Of a stretch of 64,000 nt of DNA, positions 24,365 to 34,940 are shown piece by piece (position 1 is the stretch's first letter; every line of letters begins with the position of its first letter). This stretch comes from Terriglobia bacterium (GTDB lineage: Bacteria; Acidobacteriota; Terriglobia; Terriglobales; Acidobacteriaceae): assembly GCA_020073665.1 (NCBI GenBank), contig JAIQEU010000001.1, forward strand, positions 124,001-188,000. The letters are read 5' to 3'. The translations under genes and the position numbers were made by a program. The notes under the pieces were generated by a model, which was not told where the DNA came from, made no database searches, and was given only the letters and a program-made list of their open reading frames with translations.

Positions 24365-24402
24365 CGCCCCCGCCCGCGAGGACTGAAAAAAGGCGGGGGG
24401 CG
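24365..24402. terminator. Bidirectional hairpin between convergent genes
   Basis: CGCCCCCGCC (24365-24374) pairs with GGCGGGGGGCG (24392-24402) with one bulged G. Runs of A before the right arm give a U run for transcription from the right. Lies between the + strand monooxygenase gene and the - strand tautomerase gene. Confidence 0.65.
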
Positions 24403-24408
24403 GCGACT

Positions 24409-24594
24409 CTACTTATCCACCATCAGCACGCCGCCCGAAGCGTAGCTCTCTTTCGACACTTCGACGAAGATCACTACGATGGCCTCCCGTCGGGCGCCTG
24501 CTTCTTCCACCATGGTGTCGGTGATCCGCTGGGCGATTTTGCGCTTCTGGTCGGCGGTGCGGCCGTTGAGCATTGTGACTTGCACGAGTGGCAT
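24409..24594 (-). CDS. 4-oxalocrotonate tautomerase family protein
   Basis: 61 residues, the normal subunit size of the family. The catalytic N-terminal proline follows the initiator Met (MPLVQVTMLNGRTADQKRKI), and the helix LAQRI-type segment reads IAQRITDTMVEEAGARREA, then VIFVEVSKESYASGG, with a final VDK. Arg residues expected for substrate carboxylate binding are present at RTADQKRK and RREA. The tautomerised substrate is unknown; small size does not allow more. Confidence 0.9.
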   Translation of the reverse strand: MPLVQVTMLNGRTADQKRKIAQRITDTMVEEAGARREAIVVIFVEVSKESYASGGVLMVDK

Positions 24595-24689
24595 GGAACC
24601 CGCTCCTGGGAATGAGATTTCACGGATAGTATTTCACGGCCGGAAGGATTCTGGGCAATCGCCGGCCGTGATGTCCTCAGAGCGAGGCT

Positions 24690-25865
24690 CTAATAGGTAA
24701 ACGACTGCAGCGACGTCAGGTCCGGGGTTACGATCACAAACCCGGTGCGGGTGTTGGGATTAAGCGCCATCTTCGCGGGACTGGCGGGAAGACTGAGGCC
24801 ATTGATTCCCTCCACGAAATCGCCCCGTTCGTTGTACACATGGATGCTGCTGCCGCTAGGAGCAAGGCTCGAAAATTCCTGGCCCACCAGGAAAACTTTG
24901 TTCACGGGATCGAACGCCACTGCACCGCCGCTTTGCGATTGGTTGGTGGCATTGTGGAGCGGCTCTACCAGAATGCTGGCGTGCTTGGCCACATCGTAAT
25001 ACTCGATGCTGAAATCGATTTCGGTTGTGGTTACTGCTCGGTTCTTCACGGAATCGGCAGCAATGCCGTTGACGAAGCCGAATCCCAGGCCTTGGATCTG
25101 AGTAGTCGTGCCATCGCTCAGGTTCACGAATGCTACCTGCGGGCGCGAAAAGACGCCTCCATTCGAGGCGGCCACTATGGCCTCGTTCGTCTGCGTGTCG
25201 ATATCCACCACCGGAGAGTCATTCTCAGCGAAGATCGAATCCGACAGCGTGAACGTCGGCCCGAAGGTGTTGTTGGCAACGTCAGAGCTGAACACAAACG
25301 AACTGAAGTTCCGTGCCGCCAGCACCACTGTGTTGGCCGCTCCCTGGCTGTTTCCCATGCCAAGAATTAGGTCGCCCTTCTGCAAAGGAGGTGTCCACAT
25401 TCCGGTGATTTTGCCCGAGTTGACCGGGTTCATCGTGCCGTACACGCGCTGATTGACGAAGCCGCCCTTTACTTTTTCGAACTCAATCAGCCCAACGTTA
25501 TTGCCGAAAATTCCCAGCGCAACGAAGTCATTCTGGGTTTCGGTCAACTGCTTGACCATCTTCAGGATCATGCCGGTGGACTGGTCGAACGTCTCAACCG
25601 CCACGTCGAAATTGCCATCGGGCAGGGAGACCGCCTCAGCCAGCACGCCCTCGGTACCGTTCGAATCGATGTCGTAGCCCAGGATGAATCCGCCCAAGGC
25701 CGTGTGAACAAACACGGTGCCCGGCGCCAGTCGTACCTTCTGCGCCTGAGTGACAGAAACCAGAACAAGGCAAAAGCAAATGAGGGCCGCCGTCAGCATT
25801 ACACACGAAGACTTCCGATTCGTCGTTCTTAGAGATGTGAAAGTAAATATGTTGCTCAGCTTCAC
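24690..25865 (-). CDS. Exported protein of unknown function, possible beta-propeller
   Basis: 391 residues from GTG 25865 with GGAGGG eight bases upstream. A long N-terminal region ends in a signal-type segment (MLTAALICFCLVLVSVTQAQ). The mature part is rich in short strands with repeated xxVxFDPxNK / GxIAADSxKNR units (GGAVAFDPVNKVFLVGQEF, GIAADSVKNRAVTTTEID, TNEAIVAASNGGVFS), compatible with an NHL/YVTN-like propeller. No catalytic motif seen. It stands alone between the tautomerase and ndk on the same strand. Confidence 0.7.
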   Translation of the reverse strand: MKLSNIFTFTSLRTTNRKSSCVMLTAALICFCLVLVSVTQAQKVRLAPGTVFVHTALGGFILGYDIDSNGTEGVLAEAVSLPDGNFDVAVETFDQSTGMILKMVKQLTETQNDFVALGIFGNNVGLIEFEKVKGGFVNQRVYGTMNPVNSGKITGMWTPPLQKGDLILGMGNSQGAANTVVLAARNFSSFVFSSDVANNTFGPTFTLSDSIFAENDSPVVDIDTQTNEAIVAASNGGVFSRPQVAFVNLSDGTTTQIQGLGFGFVNGIAADSVKNRAVTTTEIDFSIEYYDVAKHASILVEPLHNATNQSQSGGAVAFDPVNKVFLVGQEFSSLAPSGSSIHVYNERGDFVEGINGLSLPASPAKMALNPNTRTGFVIVTPDLTSLQSFTY

Positions 25866-26030
25866 GAGATCGCCCTCCAGTTAGTCGCCAAACAAATTTG
25901 CTACCAACGCTCTGTTGACGCGTGCACACTCTACACCGGATGAAACCTGTCTGTGTTAATGGGGAGGGAGTATTTGTAAAAGTTTTGTCAAACGTGGTGA
26001 GTGAAAAAGCGGTGGAAGCGGACATCGAGC

Positions 26031-26060
26031 AATGCTGCCCACAGGGCGAAAGGCAGCATT
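26031..26060. terminator. Hairpin downstream of ndk
   Basis: AATGCTGCC (26031-26039) pairs perfectly with GGCAGCATT (26052-26060). It begins 15 bases beyond the ndk stop on the minus strand. No clear U tract, so it may be a stabilising hairpin rather than an intrinsic terminator. Confidence 0.5.
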
Positions 26061-26074
26061 CCCGATAACAGTAG

Positions 26075-26500
26075 TTATTTTGCCAGTTCGTATCCGGCGA
26101 AGAAGAAGCTCAACTCGAAGCGTGCAGTGTCCTCGGCGTCGGAGCCGTGGATGGCGTTGTGTTCGATGTTAGTTGCCCACTTTTTGCGGATGGTACCTTC
26201 CTCGGCGCTGGCCGGGTTGGTGGCCCCCATGAGCTTGCGCAGGTCGGCAATGGCATTTTCCTTTTCCAACGCTAGCGCAACAATTGGTCCGCTCGACATG
26301 AAATCAGTCAGTGAGGTGTAGAAGGGACGGCTGGCGTGCACGGCGTAAAACTGCTCTGCCTGGTGCTTGGAAATTTCCAGCATCTTCATGGCAAGGATGC
26401 GAAAACCCTGCTTTTCAAACTGCTCAATGATGTCGCCCACGGCGTTCTTGCGCACCGCATCGGGTTTAATGATGGTAAGAGTTCGCTGCAATGTCTTCAT
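26075..26500 (-). CDS. ndk: Nucleoside diphosphate kinase
   Basis: 141 residues, equilibrates nucleoside di- and triphosphates. N-terminal [12 protein letters not shown], the Kpn loop region [19 protein letters not shown], and the catalytic His in [11 protein letters not shown] (about residue 118). All phosphate-contacting residues appear in place. It is the distal gene of a minus-strand group sucC-sucD-ndk; linkage of succinyl-CoA ligase with NDK makes biochemical sense since the ligase can form GTP or ATP. Confidence 0.97.
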   Translation of the reverse strand: MKTLQRTLTIIKPDAVRKNAVGDIIEQFEKQGFRILAMKMLEISKHQAEQFYAVHASRPFYTSLTDFMSSGPIVALALEKENAIADLRKLMGATNPASAEEGTIRKKWATNIEHNAIHGSDAEDTARFELSFFFAGYELAK

Positions 26501-26576
26501 GCTGGTCGTTGGTCCTTGGTCGTTAGTTGTTGGTCGTTCATTTTTCTAGGTACTCGGTACTGGTTACTCAGTACTG
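26501..26576. repeat. Two repeat families side by side between ndk and sucD
   Basis: 26501-26540: GGTCGTTGGTCCTTGGTCG and TTGTTGGTCGTT words. 26549-26576: GGTACTCGGTACTGGTTACT and CAGTACT words. The first family recurs at 19134 and the second at 36511 and 36602. Confidence 0.7.
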
Positions 26577-26579
26577 TCT

Positions 26580-27458
<879 letters not shown>

Positions 27459-27472
27459 ATTTTCTCTCTGGC

Positions 27473-27521
27473 AGTTGGTAGCTGGTGGCTGGGTCCGACT
27501 CCCAGCGACCAGCTACCAACT
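27473..27521. repeat. Near-perfect 21-bp hairpin between sucC and sucD
   Basis: Arms 27473-27493 and 27501-27521 are complementary at 20 of 21 positions around a seven-base loop (TCCGACT). The arms are iterations of AGCTGGT / ACCAGCT. It sits inside the sucCD transcript, so it will form in mRNA and may set the SucC:SucD ratio or protect one end. Confidence 0.8.
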
Positions 27522-27532
27522 ACCACCTACCC

Positions 27533-28702
<1,170 letters not shown>

Positions 28703-28722
28703 AAGAATTCCAACAACACTCG

Positions 28723-28765
28723 CCGGTCTTCAGTCATCAGCCAGAAATCACTGATCGCTGGATAT
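28723..28765. repeat. TCAGTCATCAGCC-type repeat in the sucC/trpD gap
   Basis: GTCTTCAGTCATCAGCCAG and AATCACTGATCGCTGG, words akin to the CTCAGCATTCAGC family at 34283-34312. The remaining gap to 28906 must hold the divergent promoters, but I cannot assign them with confidence. Confidence 0.4.
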
Positions 28766-28906
28766 TGTCCTGGGATGGGCCTCTGCTTGCAGCTTCCGAC
28801 TCATGGCAGCAAACTATTGATTCTATAGAACGCTCTGCCATTGGGCAAACGGGAAGCGTCACATTGCGGAGTGACTGCCTACGCGAGATGGTACCCTTGG
28901 TTTTTC

Positions 28907-29959
28907 ATGATCACCGACATCCTCCACCTCGTCGCGAATCACCGCCAGTCGCTGTCCCGCGAGCAGGCACGCGGGGTCATGTCGGAAATCCTGGCTGGCG
29001 AATGCACCGATGCGCAGATTGCCGCCCTGCTGGTGGCGCTGCACATGAAGGGCGAGACGGTCGAAGAGATTGTCGGCTTTGCCGAAGCCATTCGCGCAGC
29101 CGCCGCGCCGTTGAGCTTGGATCAGAACTCGACGGTCGACGTCAGCGGCACCGAACGCGACGCTTTGGTCGACACCTGTGGCACTGGCGGCGATACCAGC
29201 GGCACCTTCAACATTTCCACCGCAACCGCGCTGGTGGTGGCGGGCGCGGGCGTGCGCGTGGCCAAGCATGGCAACCGCAGCGTGACTTCCAAGTGCGGCT
29301 CGGCCGACGTCATGGAAGCCCTGGGCGTGAACATCAATCTGCCGCCGGCACGCCTGGCCGCGTGCCTCGAGGAAGTTGGAATAGTGTTTCTCTTCGCCCC
29401 CGCCATGCATTCAGCAATGAAATACGTGCAGCCCGCCCGCCGCGAGTTGCGCTTGCGCACAGTCTTCAATCTGTTGGGCCCGCTCACCAATCCGGCCCGG
29501 GCATCGGCACAGGTGGTCGGGGTCTACTCATCCGAACTGGTGGAAAAGCTGGCGGAAGCCCTTAGCATGCTGGGATTACACCGCGCCGTGGTGGTCCACG
29601 GCTTGGACGGCCTGGATGAGATTACGGTGACCGCGCCCACCCGTATCGCCGAGGTGCGCGAGGGCAGCGTCCGCACTTATGAGGTAACCCCGGAAGAGTT
29701 TGGGATAAAACGTGCCCCGATGGAGAACATCATGGGCGGGGATGCCAACGCCAACGCGGCGATCATTCGCGAAGTCCTGGGCGGAGTCAAATCACCGCAA
29801 CGCGATGTAGTGCTGTTGAACGCGGCCGCGGCCCTGGTGGCCGCCAGCCGAGCCGATCATCTTGCCGACGCGTTGCCCCTGGCAGCGCAAGCCATCGATT
29901 CGGGAGAGGCAGCAGAAAAATTAAATGCGTTGGTAAAATTCACCAACGCGCATCATTAA
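28907..29959 (+). CDS. trpD: Anthranilate phosphoribosyltransferase
   Basis: 350 residues from ATG 28907; the 22 codons upstream in frame are spacer. Joins anthranilate and PRPP in tryptophan synthesis. The PRPP loop is [19 protein letters not shown], followed by [19 protein letters not shown] and [11 protein letters not shown], all family signatures; GLDGLDEIT and [14 protein letters not shown] complete the fold. No other trp biosynthetic gene is adjacent, so the pathway genes are scattered here. Confidence 0.96.
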   Translation: MITDILHLVANHRQSLSREQARGVMSEILAGECTDAQIAALLVALHMKGETVEEIVGFAEAIRAAAAPLSLDQNSTVDVSGTERDALVDTCGTGGDTSGTFNISTATALVVAGAGVRVAKHGNRSVTSKCGSADVMEALGVNINLPPARLAACLEEVGIVFLFAPAMHSAMKYVQPARRELRLRTVFNLLGPLTNPARASAQVVGVYSSELVEKLAEALSMLGLHRAVVVHGLDGLDEITVTAPTRIAEVREGSVRTYEVTPEEFGIKRAPMENIMGGDANANAAIIREVLGGVKSPQRDVVLLNAAAALVAASRADHLADALPLAAQAIDSGEAAEKLNALVKFTNAHH

Positions 29960-29976
29960 AGCCATAGTGTATTGCA

Positions 29977-30044
29977 AGGGCACAGCTGAAGCCGTGCCTT
30001 CCCAAGACCCGACTTAGGAACCAGCTACCAGCCACCAACCACCA
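29977..30044. repeat. GGCACAGCTGAAGCCGTGCC hairpin plus AGCTACC repeat
   Basis: 29979-29998: GGCACAGCT pairs with AGCCGTGCC across a GA loop with one mismatch, a form common as dispersed palindrome in acidobacterial genomes (from memory). 30019-30044: ACCAGCTACCAGCCACCAAC, same words as 27473-27521. Together they fill the trpD/ffh convergent spacer. Confidence 0.6.
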
Positions 30045-30047
30045 CGC

Positions 30048-31406
30048 CTACATGCCCGGCATCTTCATTCCCGCCAGCCGTCGCGCAAAACTCGGCTTCC
30101 CCATCTGCTTGAACATCTTCCGCATCTGAGCGTACTGCCGCAGCAGGTTGTTCACCTCCTGCACATTGGTTCCGGACCCGCGCGCGATGCGCTTTCGCCG
30201 GCTGCCGTTGATTACTTCGTGGTGCAGGCGCTCGTGCTGGGTCATCGAGTTGATGATCGCTTCCACGCGATTGAGCTGGCCCTCATCTACTTTGTCGGCG
30301 TGCTTCTGCAGCCCGGCGAACGGACCAATGCTCGGCAGCATGCCCATCAGGCTCTGGATTGATCCCATCTTCTTGACCTGCCGCAGCTGGTCGCGGAAGT
30401 CTTCCAGCGAGAAGCCGTCGCCGCTCAGCATCTTGCTGGCCATCTCGTCGGCTTTCTTCTTGTCGATCTGCGACTCGGCGCGTTCAATCAGCGACAGGAT
30501 GTCGCCCATGCCCAGAATGCGCGACACGATACGGTCAGGGTGGAACGGCTCCAGCGCATCGTACTTTTCACCCACGCCGATGAACTTGATGGGCTGGCCC
30601 GTCACCTGTCGAATGGAAAGCGCCGCGCCGCCGCGGGCATCGCCATCCATCTTGGTCAGCACCACGCCCGTAAGCGAGAGCTTCTTGTGAAACTCGTCGG
30701 CGGAGCGGACCGCGTCCTGCCCGGTCATGGCGTCGGCCACAAACAGGATTTCCGACGGATTCATCAGCCGCTTGAGCGACTGCATCTCTTCCATGAGCTG
30801 GTCGTCAATGTGCAGGCGCCCAGCAGTATCCACGATCAGAACGTCGCAACCGCTGATGATGGCTTCCTTGCGCGCCTCTTTGGCCAGCCGCTCGACGGTA
30901 GCCGTGTTGGCCTCGCCGACTTCACCTTCGTAAATGTGCGCCTTGATCGCCTGGGCAACGACTTTGAGCTGCTCGCGGGCCGCGGGACGGTATACGTCGA
31001 CCGACACCAGCAGCGGACGGTGTCCGCCGTTCTTCAGCCAGTTGGCCAGCTTGCCTGACGTGGTCGTCTTGCCCGACCCCTGCAGGCCAGCCATCAGCAC
31101 CACTGTCGGCGGCTGCGAGGCGAACTTCAGCTTGGCAGTGTCCTTTCCCAGGGTCTCGACCAACTCATCGCGCAGGATTTTGATCACCTGTTCACCCGGC
31201 GAGAGCGCCGTCATCACCTGCTGACCGATCGCCTTTTCCTGGATGTGGTCGATGATCTGCTTTACGACTTTGAAGTTGACGTCGGCTTCGAGCAGCGCCA
31301 GCCGGATTTCGCGCAGGGCTTCGCCAATGTTCTCTTCGTTGAGAACCGCCTGCCCGCGCAGGGTCTTGAAGGCACGTTGGAGTTTTTCCTGAAGATTCTC
31401 AAACAT
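30048..31406 (-). CDS. ffh: Signal recognition particle protein Ffh (SRP54)
   Basis: 452 residues. N-domain MFENLQEKLQRAFKTLRG, then the GTPase: GLQGSGKTTTSGKLANWL (P-loop), VDVYRPAAREQL, VDTAGRLHID and LTKMDGDARGGAALS. The methionine-rich M domain occupies the last 150 residues (GSIQSLMGMLPSIGP, MTQHERLHHEVI, GSRRKRIARGSGTNVQEVN) and ends in a Met/Gly tail. Targets membrane proteins co-translationally with 4.5S RNA. Transcribed alone on the minus strand; no ffs RNA gene recognised nearby. Confidence 0.97.
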   Translation of the reverse strand: MFENLQEKLQRAFKTLRGQAVLNEENIGEALREIRLALLEADVNFKVVKQIIDHIQEKAIGQQVMTALSPGEQVIKILRDELVETLGKDTAKLKFASQPPTVVLMAGLQGSGKTTTSGKLANWLKNGGHRPLLVSVDVYRPAAREQLKVVAQAIKAHIYEGEVGEANTATVERLAKEARKEAIISGCDVLIVDTAGRLHIDDQLMEEMQSLKRLMNPSEILFVADAMTGQDAVRSADEFHKKLSLTGVVLTKMDGDARGGAALSIRQVTGQPIKFIGVGEKYDALEPFHPDRIVSRILGMGDILSLIERAESQIDKKKADEMASKMLSGDGFSLEDFRDQLRQVKKMGSIQSLMGMLPSIGPFAGLQKHADKVDEGQLNRVEAIINSMTQHERLHHEVINGSRRKRIARGSGTNVQEVNNLLRQYAQMRKMFKQMGKPSFARRLAGMKMPGM

Positions 31407-31425
31407 AGGTCAGAGGCTATTTTAA

Positions 31426-31626
31426 CAGCCGGGGAGGGAGATCACGGCGAGTCTCAATTCCTGCTTCGCAGGGCCGATCGCGGTAGGGCTGGCGCCTGTC
31501 TCGCTGGGATTCGCGGGAGCGGTGGCACAATTGCATCTCTCCCTGATGTTCGCAGTGGCGGGGGCTCTGGTACTGTTGTCGGTAGGCGTCGCGGGAAGTA
31601 ATCGGACGACGCGGGCGATTGATTGA
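31426..31626 (+). pseudogene. Possible remnant of a membrane transporter C-terminus
   Basis: A frame bounded by stops at about 31425 and 31624 encodes GPIAVGLAPVSLGFAGAV and then SLMFAVAGALVLLSVGVAG followed by SNRTTRAID and a stop. This looks like the last two helices and the basic tail of a major-facilitator-type permease without the rest of the gene. No start codon with a ribosome site is visible. It lies in the 344-base stretch between ffh and the CPBP gene; the rest of that stretch shows nothing I can name. Could be chance hydrophobic coding. Confidence 0.35.
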
Positions 31627-31750
31627 GGGAGGTTCGCTCTTTGATGAGGTGCTCCGCCGCAACCAGAGGGTGTGGGTTAGAGTCAGGTGGCCGGCTGGAC
31701 CCTCCGACTGCGCTCAGGTCAAACTGCGCTACGGCTGGATAGGACATTTC

Positions 31751-32473
31751 ATGGCAACACCGGTCACCACACCTTCGAATCAAGCGAATTCCGGGCTGAT
31801 TGCACCGGCATGGCATACGGCTGCCGTGCTCGTGGTTTTGTTCGGGTTCTCTGCGTTCTCGGTGTGGAGAGCATCGCAGACCACGGCCAGCAATCAGGGG
31901 CCTCGCGCCCGCGCGGTGAGCTATGTGGTGATCATGGTGTTTGAGTGGCTTACCGTGGCGTTCATCGGGTGGGGGGTGCGGCGTCGGGGTATTCGGATTG
32001 CAGATCTGATTGCCGGTAGTTGGCCCAAGTGGACTGCCATCTTGCGGGATCTGGGCATCGCAATGCTGTTCCTGGTTCTATCGAACGTGGTTTTGGGAAT
32101 CATGAGATTTGCTCTCAAGGCAACGCCCACCCGCGCAATGCGCGACATCATCCCGCAAACTCCCGCGGAGATCGGTTTGTGGATCGTACTGGCATTGACG
32201 GCCGGCTTTTGCGAAGAAGTCATTTTCCGCGGCTATTTGCAGAAGCAGCTAGGCCTGATGACCAAGAGCGCGGCCGCGGGGTTAGTGTTACAAGGCATTG
32301 TCTTCGGAGCTTGCCATGGATACCAGGGTGCGAAGTTCATGATCACGATCGCGGTGTACGGCTGTCTATTCGGATGGCTGGCCTACCAGCGGCGGAGCCT
32401 GCGGCCGGGCATGATCGCCCATTTCTTGCAGGATGGCGTGACCGGATTGGTGCTCAGGCGCTTCCTCAGGTAG
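31751..32473 (+). CDS. CPBP-family intramembrane metalloprotease-like protein
   Basis: 240 residues from ATG 31751 with AGGA six bases upstream; earlier in-frame codons read spacer. Polytopic, with the three ABI/CPBP motifs: EEVIFRGYLQ (E-E-x3-R), FGACHGYQG (His) and MIAHFLQDG (H-x3-D). The helices include TAAVLVVLFGFSAFSVW and DLGIAMLFLVLSNVVLGIM. Relatives are Rce1-like glutamic/metalloproteases or bacteriocin self-protection proteins. Its target is unknown, and neighbours give no clue. Confidence 0.85.
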   Translation: MATPVTTPSNQANSGLIAPAWHTAAVLVVLFGFSAFSVWRASQTTASNQGPRARAVSYVVIMVFEWLTVAFIGWGVRRRGIRIADLIAGSWPKWTAILRDLGIAMLFLVLSNVVLGIMRFALKATPTRAMRDIIPQTPAEIGLWIVLALTAGFCEEVIFRGYLQKQLGLMTKSAAAGLVLQGIVFGACHGYQGAKFMITIAVYGCLFGWLAYQRRSLRPGMIAHFLQDGVTGLVLRRFLR

Positions 32474-32519
32474 TTCTCTTCCCGACGACAACATCCCTAC
32501 GTCGGCATTCTTGGCTTAT

Positions 32520-33281
32520 TCACCTCTTGCGTTCGACCCAGTCGCCGTCGCCCGGGATCGCCACCTGTTGAACCACGCGCGCGGCTTCTAGCTGAAAAGC
32601 CAGGTCCGCCCGGGTCAGCAGGCAATGATTGATGGCCTCCATGTGGACTGCGATCACCTGGGCATCGGGAGCGGCCTGGCACACCTTGATCACGTCGTCG
32701 GCAGTCATGGTGATGGGGTCGCCTTCCAGAAACCGGGCTGCACCCGCATTGAGCACCATGACCTTGGGCCTAAATCTGCTTAGTGCCTGCTCGACCTCGG
32801 AGCACCAGATGGTATCGCCAGCAATGTAAAGCGTAGGTTCCCCTTTCGCTCGCAGGACGAAACCCGACACCGGGGCCATCGCTTTGCCAATCTCCCCCGT
32901 TCCATGCTGTCCGCCGGTGCGCGTGATTTCGATTCCATTCCAGGTTGCGGCGTCTCGAATGGACTGTACGGCGGTAAAGCCCCGTCCGTGGAACTTGGCC
33001 TCGTCCTCGACCTGGCCGAACAGCGGCAGATGTTTGGGAATCAGTTTGCCGGCAGTTGCGTCCCAGTGATCGCTGTGGGTATGCGTAACCAGCACGGCCT
33101 CCACACCCGTTAGAACCTCGGGCGCCGGCATAGGCAACGCCACGAGCGGGTTGTTGCGCGGGTTGGGCGAATTCTCGATCGCCGGCCGAGTGCCGCCTTC
33201 ATCCAGCATAGGATCGACAATCAGCGTGTGGCCGCTGTACTCAATAGCCAGCGTGGCATGGCGAATCAGGCGTATGCGCAT
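32520..33281 (-). CDS. Metallo-beta-lactamase-fold hydrolase, UlaG-like
   Basis: 253 residues. Starts MRIRLIRHATLAIEYSGHTL and has the MBL metal motif VLVTHTHSDHWDA (H-x-H-x-D-H), with further ligands at the GGQHGTGE and IAGDTIW segments. The short N-terminal strand pattern 'HATLAIEYSGHTLIVDP' matches the L-ascorbate-6-phosphate lactonase-like group (UlaG / YtkL) rather than beta-lactamases. Substrate unknown. Lies just downstream of the histone-deacetylase-family gene, five bases apart on the same strand, so the two are likely co-transcribed. Confidence 0.85.
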   Translation of the reverse strand: MRIRLIRHATLAIEYSGHTLIVDPMLDEGGTRPAIENSPNPRNNPLVALPMPAPEVLTGVEAVLVTHTHSDHWDATAGKLIPKHLPLFGQVEDEAKFHGRGFTAVQSIRDAATWNGIEITRTGGQHGTGEIGKAMAPVSGFVLRAKGEPTLYIAGDTIWCSEVEQALSRFRPKVMVLNAGAARFLEGDPITMTADDVIKVCQAAPDAQVIAVHMEAINHCLLTRADLAFQLEAARVVQQVAIPGDGDWVERKR

Positions 33282-33286
33282 AGGAC

Positions 33287-34282
33287 CTACCTGGCTCCGA
33301 ACACCTCTTTGGCCGCCTGCACCGTGTTGCAGTGAATGACGACCGTGTCTTCCACTCGCTGGGCATAACCTCCGGCCAGCGTCACCATGACCGGGATGTC
33401 GCGGGTGCGGGCGACACGAAACATCAGTTCGTCGCGCTTCTTCAATCCTTCAATGGTCAGCGAGAGCCCGCCCAGTTGATCTTCCCGGTACGGATCGGCG
33501 CCTGCGACGTAGCAGATCAACTCCGGATCGAACTGCCGCAGGCCCGAACTCAGCGCATTATCCAGCCACGCCAGGTAATCGTCATCCCCAATCTCGTCCG
33601 GCAGATCCACATCAATCGACGACGGCGGCTTGTACGGGGGATAGTTGTTTTCCTGGTGCAGGGAGATGGTGAAGACATCCCCGTCATGCGCATTGCGCAG
33701 CTTCGCCGGGCGCCCCGGGCTCAAGGTGGATGCGGCCATCGAGGGCAGCGGCGCGCTGGGAATCCGGACCCCGGCAAAAATTGCTGCCGTGCCGTTGCCC
33801 TGGTGAACGTCGCAGTCCACGGTCATGGCGCGGGTAATCTTGTCGTCGCGCTGCATGCGACGGATGGCGACTGCCACGTCGTGCACCATGCAGAAGCCCT
33901 CGCCATGGTCGGGAAAGGCATGGTGGAACCCGCCACCCAGGTTGAAGGCGATACGATCGTTTAGAGCAAAATCTGCCGCCAGAATCGACCCACCCGCCGC
34001 CAGCCAGAAAGCCCGCACCAGTTCCGGCGAGTAGGGAACTTCCATCTCCAGTTCTTCGCGCGCCGACAGTGTGCCGGTCTTGAGCTTGTGGACGTACTGC
34101 GGGGTGTGAACCAGAAGGACGTCCTGGTCCGACGCGGGCTGTGGCGTAACAAAATCCGCAGGCTCCGCCAATCCACTTTCGAGCAGCCGCTGGTGAATGC
34201 GCCGGTATTTTTCCGCGGGAAAGACGTGCGTCCCGATGGGAAGGTAATAGTCGTCGGCGTAAACCAGCTTGAAAGGAAGCAT
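33287..34282 (-). CDS. Histone deacetylase / acetoin-utilisation family deacetylase
   Basis: 331 residues, zinc amidohydrolase acting on acetyl-lysine or acetylpolyamine-type substrates. Zinc site: FNLGGGFHHAFPDHGEGFC with the paired catalytic His, and VDCDVHQGNGTA; active-site Tyr region LAGGYAQRVEDT and AGADPYREDQLGGL. Between NGTAAIFAG and GDVFTISLHQENNYP there is an extra segment of about 30 residues (VRIPSAPLPSMAASTLSPGR and following) that interrupts a stretch normally continuous in relatives. Function otherwise looks intact. Paired with the UlaG-like hydrolase gene. Confidence 0.87.
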   Translation of the reverse strand: MLPFKLVYADDYYLPIGTHVFPAEKYRRIHQRLLESGLAEPADFVTPQPASDQDVLLVHTPQYVHKLKTGTLSAREELEMEVPYSPELVRAFWLAAGGSILAADFALNDRIAFNLGGGFHHAFPDHGEGFCMVHDVAVAIRRMQRDDKITRAMTVDCDVHQGNGTAAIFAGVRIPSAPLPSMAASTLSPGRPAKLRNAHDGDVFTISLHQENNYPPYKPPSSIDVDLPDEIGDDDYLAWLDNALSSGLRQFDPELICYVAGADPYREDQLGGLSLTIEGLKKRDELMFRVARTRDIPVMVTLAGGYAQRVEDTVVIHCNTVQAAKEVFGAR

Positions 34283-34378
34283 TCAGCACTCAGCCATCAG
34301 CATTCAGCCAATCCAGTGCGGAAAACTTCTTATGATACGCGGGAAGCTGGCGCTTGGCATTTAGCATTTCGCCATTCC
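34283..34378. repeat. CAGCATTCAGC and TTGGCATTTAGC word repeats
   Basis: ATTCAGCACTCAGCCATCAG and CATTCAGCC directly upstream of the deacetylase start, then GCTTGGCATTTAGCATTTCG at 34353-34372. Two related words in opposite sense. They occupy the spacer to hspR. Confidence 0.5.
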
Positions 34379-34430
34379 CGGTCCGAGACGGGAGGCATGA
34401 TTACCGACCGAGCGGGCTGAGTGCTTGGAC

Positions 34431-34832
34431 CTACTTCTTCCGGTTCGCGATCGGCGCCGGTGCCACCGCCACCCGCCGCACTGGCACAATTGCTCCCTTG
34501 GAGGGATCGGCGGCGGCCGTCGCTCGCAACAGCACTTCTTCCTGGATATACTTCACGAAGTCCTGGATCTGCCGCTGCATCTCCTCCATGCGCTCGCGCA
34601 TTTGCAGGATGATGGCGATGCCGGAGATATTCACTCCCAAGTCGCGCGCCAGCGACAGAATGAATTCCAGCCGCTGCAGGTCCTCGTCGGTATAGAAGCG
34701 GGTGTTGCCCTCGGTGCGCGACGGCTTGAGCAGCCCCTCGCGTTCGTACAGCCGCAGCGTCTGGGGATGAATCTCATACATCTCGGCGACCGCCGAGATC
34801 ATGTACGCCCCTTTGGACTTACGCTTGGTCAT
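34431..34832 (-). CDS. hspR: Heat-shock repressor HspR (MerR family)
   Basis: 133 residues. Winged-helix MerR DNA-binding domain near residues 9-75: GAYMISAVAEMYEIHPQTLR (helix-turn-helix), LYEREGLLKPSRTEGNTRFY and LQRLEFILSLARDLGVNISG. A coiled-coil follows (MRERMEEMQRQIQDFVKYI), then a basic Ala/Pro tail. HspR represses the dnaK operon in actinobacteria and relatives using DnaK as co-repressor and binding HAIR (CTTGAGT-N7-ACTCAAG). A HAIR-like site lies upstream of dnaK at 39975-39995. A permease gene separates hspR from dnaJ. Confidence 0.93.
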   Translation of the reverse strand: MTKRKSKGAYMISAVAEMYEIHPQTLRLYEREGLLKPSRTEGNTRFYTDEDLQRLEFILSLARDLGVNISGIAIILQMRERMEEMQRQIQDFVKYIQEEVLLRATAAADPSKGAIVPVRRVAVAPAPIANRKK

Positions 34833-34863
34833 CTATTGAGAGTATAAACAACCCAAAAAACAA

Positions 34864-34928
34864 GCCACGGATTTACGCAGATATCACGGGTTTTTCGTAA
34901 TCCGTGATGATCCGCGTAAATCCGTGGC
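34864..34928. repeat. 26-bp hairpin of the ATCCGTGG family
   Basis: 34864-34889 (GCCACGGATTTACGC start) is almost fully complementary to 34902-34928 (CGCGTAAATCCGTGGC end), with one mismatch and one bulge. Lies between hspR and the APC permease gene. A sister element is between dnaJ and dnaK. Confidence 0.8.
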
Positions 34929-34940
34929 CAAGAAGCTAAC

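Noticed and set aside
31523-31535. Possible sigma-54 promoter TGGCAC...TTGCA
   Set aside because: The spacing is two bases instead of about five; same objection for the similar words near 34477-34489.
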